The notes under the pieces are model-generated. The model was not told the DNA's origin. It saw only the letters and a program-made list of their open reading frames with translations, and did no database searches. This document shows positions 5,832 to 9,963 of a stretch of DNA of 9,963 nucleotides, in pieces (within the stretch, counting starts at the first letter, position 1; each line of letters opens with the position of its first letter). Source of the DNA: CAWUJK01 sp963922865 (GTDB lineage: Bacteria > Patescibacteriota > Gracilibacteria > BD1-5 > UBA6164); the NCBI GenBank assembly GCA_963922865.1, contig CAWUJK010000041.1, positions 1 through 9,963 on the forward strand, in the 5' to 3' direction. The translations under genes and the position numbers were made by a program.

Positions 5832-8678
5832 ATGTTTGATCCATCTAAAATGAACTTAGATCTAGAAAATGATTCTAAAGAAAAAAGCAAGAGAAAAGAT
5901 GAACAACAGGAAAACAAACAAAAAGAAATAAAAAATAAACAATTAACTCAAAATCTAGAAGAAAAAGTTGATATTTTAAGTAACATAGACAATAAGACAT
6001 CAAGTTTAGAGAAAAATAATCAAGAAAATAACATAGAAAAAGAAAATAAACAAGAAGTTAAAAAACAAGAAGAAATTATGACAAACCAAGAAAAAATTAT
6101 ATTTGATATAAATATAGTATCAATCGATTATTTAATAAACTATATTATATCAAAACAATATGATTTTTTCATACTAGAACCTGAAGAAAATAAAGTAAAA
6201 ATTACATTTAAAAAAGACAATCTAGAAAAAGAAGTAAAATACATCAAATATCCCATTTATTCTAATATAATACTAAAAGCTAAAAGTATAACAAAACTAA
6301 AGGTAGAAGAAACAAATACCCCACAAGAAGGAAGCCAAGAGATAAACCTAAATAGGAAAGTTTACAAAGCAATATCAAAAACATCTCCTTCCAATTTTGG
6401 GGAAAAATTATTTTTTAAAGTACTAGAAACAACTAAGAAAGTAACTCCAAAGAAAAAACAAAAGATGAGTTTTACAAAAATGATATCAATATTTGGATGA
6501 TTATTTTTTGTAAGTATAGTGATATGATGAATATTTATATCAATAGTGCTTTTTAATTCAAACTCAGTTTCTGATTTGCAATTTTTTAATAATCTTTGAG
6601 TAAATACAGATGCTATCAAAGAATTTGCTGCAAAAATAGTTAATGCAACTTTTGGTATTATATTAGTTATAGAAATAATATTATTGTTTGTATTTTCATA
6701 CAAAGCTCTATTAACAAAAAAAGAGTTTAAGCAAAAAAGAATTTCAAGAATTATGATCGCTACATTTTTCTTGCTTCTATCAGTAATAACATTTATAACA
6801 TGGATGTTTTTAGCAAAAAAAATAAATTCTCTTAAATGATTAAACTACTGAAAAGTAGAATTTTATGACAATTCCAAATATTTATCAAGCTTATTTGAAG
6901 AACAATGAGCCAAGATAGATATAGAAGAAAAAATAATATGACCAATAACTATTAGATTTAACAATGAACAATTTATAAAAAAATTAAGAGATGATTGATT
7001 TACACCCCAAAAAGTTACATGGAATATATGAAAAACGCAAAGAGAAGTAGCAGAAAAAGATTATGAACTAATTTATGAGTTCAAAGAAAAATGACTAACA
7101 GAAATTAAATTAGTAGTAGATGGGTTAAATATAAAATGAGAAAAAGACATCATAGAAAAAAATATTTGAAAAATAAATATAAGTAATATAGTAAAAATAG
7201 ATGAAATAAAACTAGAAGACTGAGGTTCAAAATTTATATTTGATGCTTCAGACTTAAAAACACTTTGAAAAATAAAATGGTACTATATCCCATCACTTAA
7301 GTGAAAAACAGATACACAAATAAATGATATAATAACAAAAGCACTATCAAAAGAAAAACTAGAATGATATAAATTTAACTCAAAAAATATATTTGAGTGA
7401 GAACAATACTATTGAATAAAAATAATAAAATCATCAATAGAAAATGAAGAACTAGATAAATTATTTATAATCTCAAAATGAGATAAAAATGAGATATCTT
7501 GAGAGATAGAAGCAAAATCAGATCCAAATAATTATAAAAAATATGAGTTAAAATTTAAAAACCCAGAAACAAAACTATGAGAAGCATATATCAAAGAATA
7601 CATTTGGAAAATAAAAGACTTAGATGATAAATGAGAAAGAAAAGAAATTAATTTTAAAAAACAGGCAAGTTTAAGTGAGTTAGAGCAGTCAAGTAAAATA
7701 AGCTATACTTTCCAAAAAAGCTGAATCCATGAAATAGATCTAATAGTAATAGATTCTGAAGGAAAAGAAAAAAAGTTTAGTAAAAGTATAAAAATAGAAA
7801 AAAAACTTCCCCTTTTAACAAAACTTAAATTTAAAATATGAAATGAAGAATTAAAATATAAAAAAGATATAATATATGAAAAGAAAAACAATACTTATTA
7901 TTTAGAGGATATACCAGCACCAAGTGAGATACAGATAGATGCAAATAAAATAAGAGCCCTAAATTCTAGATATTGATTAAGTGAAGTATATTATGATTTA
8001 GATGATGATTGAAATTTTGAAAAAGTATCAAAAAAAGCAATTTATGCAGTAAATAGAGAAGAAATATCAAGTTTCAAAGTAAAATATGTTTTTATAAACA
8101 AAAATATTAAAAGTGAGGTCATAGAAGTAATAGAGCAAATACATGTTACATCTGTGAACAAAGATGCCATACTAGATCTAAGATTAGGAATACCCACAAA
8201 TTATGTTCCAGTAGTTATAAAATTTGACGCATCTTGATCCAAAGTTACAGGAAAAGATATAGAAAAGTTTATATTTGATTATTGAGACTGAACAAAACCT
8301 GAAGAAAGGGATTCGAAAAATAATGGGCATAAATATATAAAAGCTGGAGATTATACGATAAAATTGACTGTAATAACTACTGATTGAGAAAAACATTCTA
8401 TTAAGAAAAAGCTTATATTAAAAAATAGACCTCAGCAAGCGGTTATAACTACTAGTCTTAAAAAAGCTCCTACCTATCAAGGGATAGATTTTTCAGCTGA
8501 AGATTCTATTTGAGAAGTATGAAGTTATTTTTGGGATTTTTGAGATGGAAAAACAAGCACTCAAATATCACCTAGTCATTTTTATAATAAACCATGAAAA
8601 TACAAAGTAAAACTTAATCTAGAATTTACAAATAAAAATATAATGGAAGATGAGATTGAGGTAGAGATTTATGATTAG
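5832..8678 (+). CDS. Large membrane protein: N2D-like cytoplasmic domain, three membrane helices, PKD domains
   Basis: A 948-residue protein; about 37 UGA codons lie after residue 222. Residues 1-82 are a charged Lys/Glu/Gln/Asn-rich linker. Residues 98-199 resemble the N2D domain of GspE/PilB secretion ATPases: YDFFILEPEENKVKITF sits where these have SDIHIEP..., PQEG (164-167) where they have PQDGR, and SKTSPSNFGEKLFFKVLE (182-199) where they have the S-x-x-P-x-x-x-GEK-x-x-R-x-L segment. No Walker A or ATPase core follows. Hydrophobic helices lie at about 217-241, 274-296 and 308-330. The C-terminal 600 residues are beta-rich and probably outside: PKD motifs FDYGDGT (815-821) and WDFGDGKTS (901-909) are clear, and weaker units occur near WKIKD (592) and YYDLDDDGNFE (720-730). 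A surface protein tied to a type IV pilus or secretion machine is a reasonable inference, not shown. Confidence 0.8.
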
Positions 8679-8848
8679 TGAACGAATACATTCTTCCCGC
8701 ATATTCGTTACATATTATTCGTTCCGCATATCCATTTTATATTATTCGTTTAACATATTTGTTGAGTAATATTTATACCCATACACATATATCTATTGTG
8801 TAAAAACACATTAATTTACAAAATAAGAATTTAATCTAAATTTCTTAT
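8679..8848. other. Intergenic region between convergent genes
   Basis: This stretch holds the TATTCGTT repeats, a small hairpin TACACA/TGTGTA (8782-8787 with 8797-8802) and most of the hairpin described at 8821-8850. I see no gene in it. Confidence 0.6.
8697..8763 (+). repeat. 27-bp direct repeats built on TATTCGTT
   Basis: Bases 8697-8723 and 8724-8750 are two adjacent 27-bp units (23 of 27 identical), each starting CCGCATAT and ending TATTATTCGTT. A degenerate third unit continues to about 8763. Within this, TATTCGTT or a close variant recurs at 8702, 8716, 8729, 8743 and 8756, alternately 14 and 13 bp apart. The inverse, AACGAATA, occurs at 8681-8688 and can pair with any TATTCGTT. The array sits just after the PKD gene stop, between convergent genes. 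Confidence 0.65.
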
Positions 8849-8850
8849 TT
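8821..8850 (-). terminator. Hairpin at the end of the glycine-rich protein gene
   Basis: AAATAAGAATTTA (8821-8833) pairs with TAAATTTCTTATTT (8837-8850) with a single bulged T and a 3-base loop. It overlaps the TAA of the minus-strand gene by two bases (8849-8850). The following minus-strand bases are T-rich only at first, so termination by this hairpin is plausible rather than certain. It could also serve the PKD gene from the other side. Confidence 0.5.
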
Positions 8851-9963
8851 ATAATTTTGTTATTTTAACATATCAATGGGAATTATTAGTTCATCAATTA
8901 GTTTGACTAGTTCATGAGTTATAAGATCAACCACCTCAACCTCAACTTCAACCTCAAGAATATCAGCCACCTCAACCTCATCAATTACATGCTCATCATC
9001 AACCTCATCAAAATCATCAAGGTGCTCATGAACAACTAACATTAGGATCTCTTCAAGGTGCTTCAGATGCTCATAATCAATTTTGTTTAAATCAATTTGC
9101 TTTTCATGAAGAATAATATTGTGAAGAATCTGAAACCGATGATGTATTAAATCATCATCAAGATGTTCACCATCCTCAGTTTGAAGTACTTGTACTTGCA
9201 TTACCATTTACTCATCATGAATATTGTCAAGAATCTCAATTAGTGGAAGTAACTGCATTATCACCATTTCATCATGAATTTCATGCTCATCATCCTCATC
9301 ATCAAACAATCAAAGCATTAGCAGATGTATAATTTGGTCATTTTGCTACAAAAGTTCAACCTCAAGCTCATGCAGTATATTTATAACTGACTCACATTTG
9401 TCATACCATTATCTGCAAAACTTCATCCTTATTTAAAGAAAAGTTTCATTTCATTTTTATTCATAATCAACCTATATTACCCACTAAATTATCTCATCAT
9501 TTTGCTCAAGCTACTTCAATACTATAATTTCATGTTTCTGGAACAATCCATTGTTGTATTCATTGAGTTATTATATTAAATGATGAAGTATATTCGTCCC
9601 AATTTGTATTATAAGAACTTTTACATTGGCTAAGTGTAGGTCATTTTCTTCAAGTAGCTCAACAATTTGTAAAAGTATGAGATGTAAAACTAATATTTTC
9701 TCCATCCAAATTTTTATAAACTATAGTATTTCAACTAGAACTATATCATCTTCATCATACTTTCGCTACTTTTCATAAGTCTTTGAATAGCGTTCAATTT
9801 CAGGTGATTACTTCTTTAGTTTTTAAATACGATTTGTAAGTCTTTGTATTTCATACATTACTTATATCTAGTGAACCACTTTCTGTCTCTTGGATTGGTT
9901 GATTTGTTTCTGTTGTTAGTATTCATAGTTTCTTTCATTCTACATAGGGATATCTATTCTCAT
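8849..9963 (-). CDS. Glycine-rich surface protein, C-terminal part (5' end outside window)
   Basis: An open frame of 370 visible residues entering from the right edge, with no stop under table 25; no start is visible. After a Thr/Ser/Lys-rich lead-in (about 1-95) comes a domain like the glycine-rich domain of the ALK/LTK type (Pfam Gly_rich family): CGATGRKGPTLSQC (100-113), the strand FNIITQGIQQWIVPETGNYSIEVAGAKGG, GVSYKYTAGAGGGTFV (190-205) and IVGGGGGGAG (218-227). Glycine runs follow at 315-345, and the typical ending HGYVKIT closes it at 362-368. Cys100, Cys113, Cys310 and Cys325 could form disulfides. In the 312-345 segment 17 of 25 glycines are UGA, so under the standard code the gene is unreadable. 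The His/Asp-rich and His/Gln-rich frames over this region are shadows. Probably a secreted or surface adhesin; the function is inferred. Confidence 0.85.

Noticed and set aside
8860..9207. Minus-strand 115-residue Asp/Glu/His/Val-rich open frame
   Set aside because: It is an out-of-frame reading of the glycine-rich gene; repeated TGA/GGT glycine codons shifted by one give Asp, Glu, Val and Leu codons. The overlapping frame has clear domain motifs and a proper ending.
8866..9390. Plus-strand His/Gln/Pro-rich stretches that look like a metal-binding protein
   Set aside because: They are the complement of the same glycine codon runs and are broken by TAA codons. No start or family motif.
9961..9963. 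ATG on the minus strand at the very right edge
   Set aside because: It is out of frame with the glycine-rich gene and meets TAG after seven codons, so it is not that gene's start.
1..9963. CRISPR array, rRNA or tRNA genes, transposase
   Set aside because: No regularly spaced palindromic repeats with unique spacers, no rRNA-like or cloverleaf-forming sequence, and no transposase or integrase motif were seen.

Overview
The window is very A+T-rich and only makes sense if UGA is read as glycine (translation table 25). Read that way, ten complete genes and two partial ones appear, with intact family motifs such as the P-loop of a thymidylate kinase and the GDG loops of PKD domains. TGG is still used for Trp, so UGA is not Trp here. 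Table 25 is known from the candidate phyla Absconditabacteria (SR1) and Gracilibacteria (BD1-5/GN02), so the source is most likely one of these small host-dependent CPR/Patescibacteria. I cannot tell which of the two from this window. Under the standard code most genes here would look fragmented.

Layout, left to right. (1) 1-32: last codons of a + strand gene. (2) 33-699: a type II toxin-antitoxin pair (Phd/YefM-like antitoxin, RelE/ParE-like toxin) with a good promoter and a palindromic operator. The pair lies between two exact 23-bp direct repeats (16-38 and 723-745) that each end in the same coding tail, so it looks like an inserted cassette. (3) 763-1781: thymidylate kinase (tmk) and a YraN-family nuclease-fold protein, tightly spaced. 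(4) 1782-2030: no convincing gene; a 91-bp tandem duplication and a 30-bp-arm inverted repeat. (5) 2031-2516: a VKOR-type disulfide-forming membrane protein. (6) 2517-2604: a palindrome and a terminator between convergent genes. (7) 2594-3961 and 4049-4249, minus strand: a U32-family protein and ribosomal protein bS21. (8) 4250-4379: divergent promoters with overlapping -35 boxes. (9) 4380-5726: rbfA and an FtsQ-like division protein. (10) 5832-8678: a 948-residue membrane protein with PKD domains outside the membrane and, I propose, a type IV pilus/type II secretion ATPase-like N2D domain in the cytoplasm. (11) 8679-8848: a 27-bp repeat and hairpins. (12) 8849-9963, minus strand: the C-terminal 370 residues of a glycine-rich surface protein, cut by the window edge.

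The contents mix housekeeping functions (dTTP synthesis, 30S maturation, bS21, division) with cell-surface functions (PKD protein, glycine-rich protein, VKOR). VKOR could supply disulfides to the surface proteins, several of which have cysteines; this is inference. Nearly all starts lack a Shine-Dalgarno sequence. The bS21 gene is the exception, which suggests a translational control like that described for rpsU in Bacteroidota.
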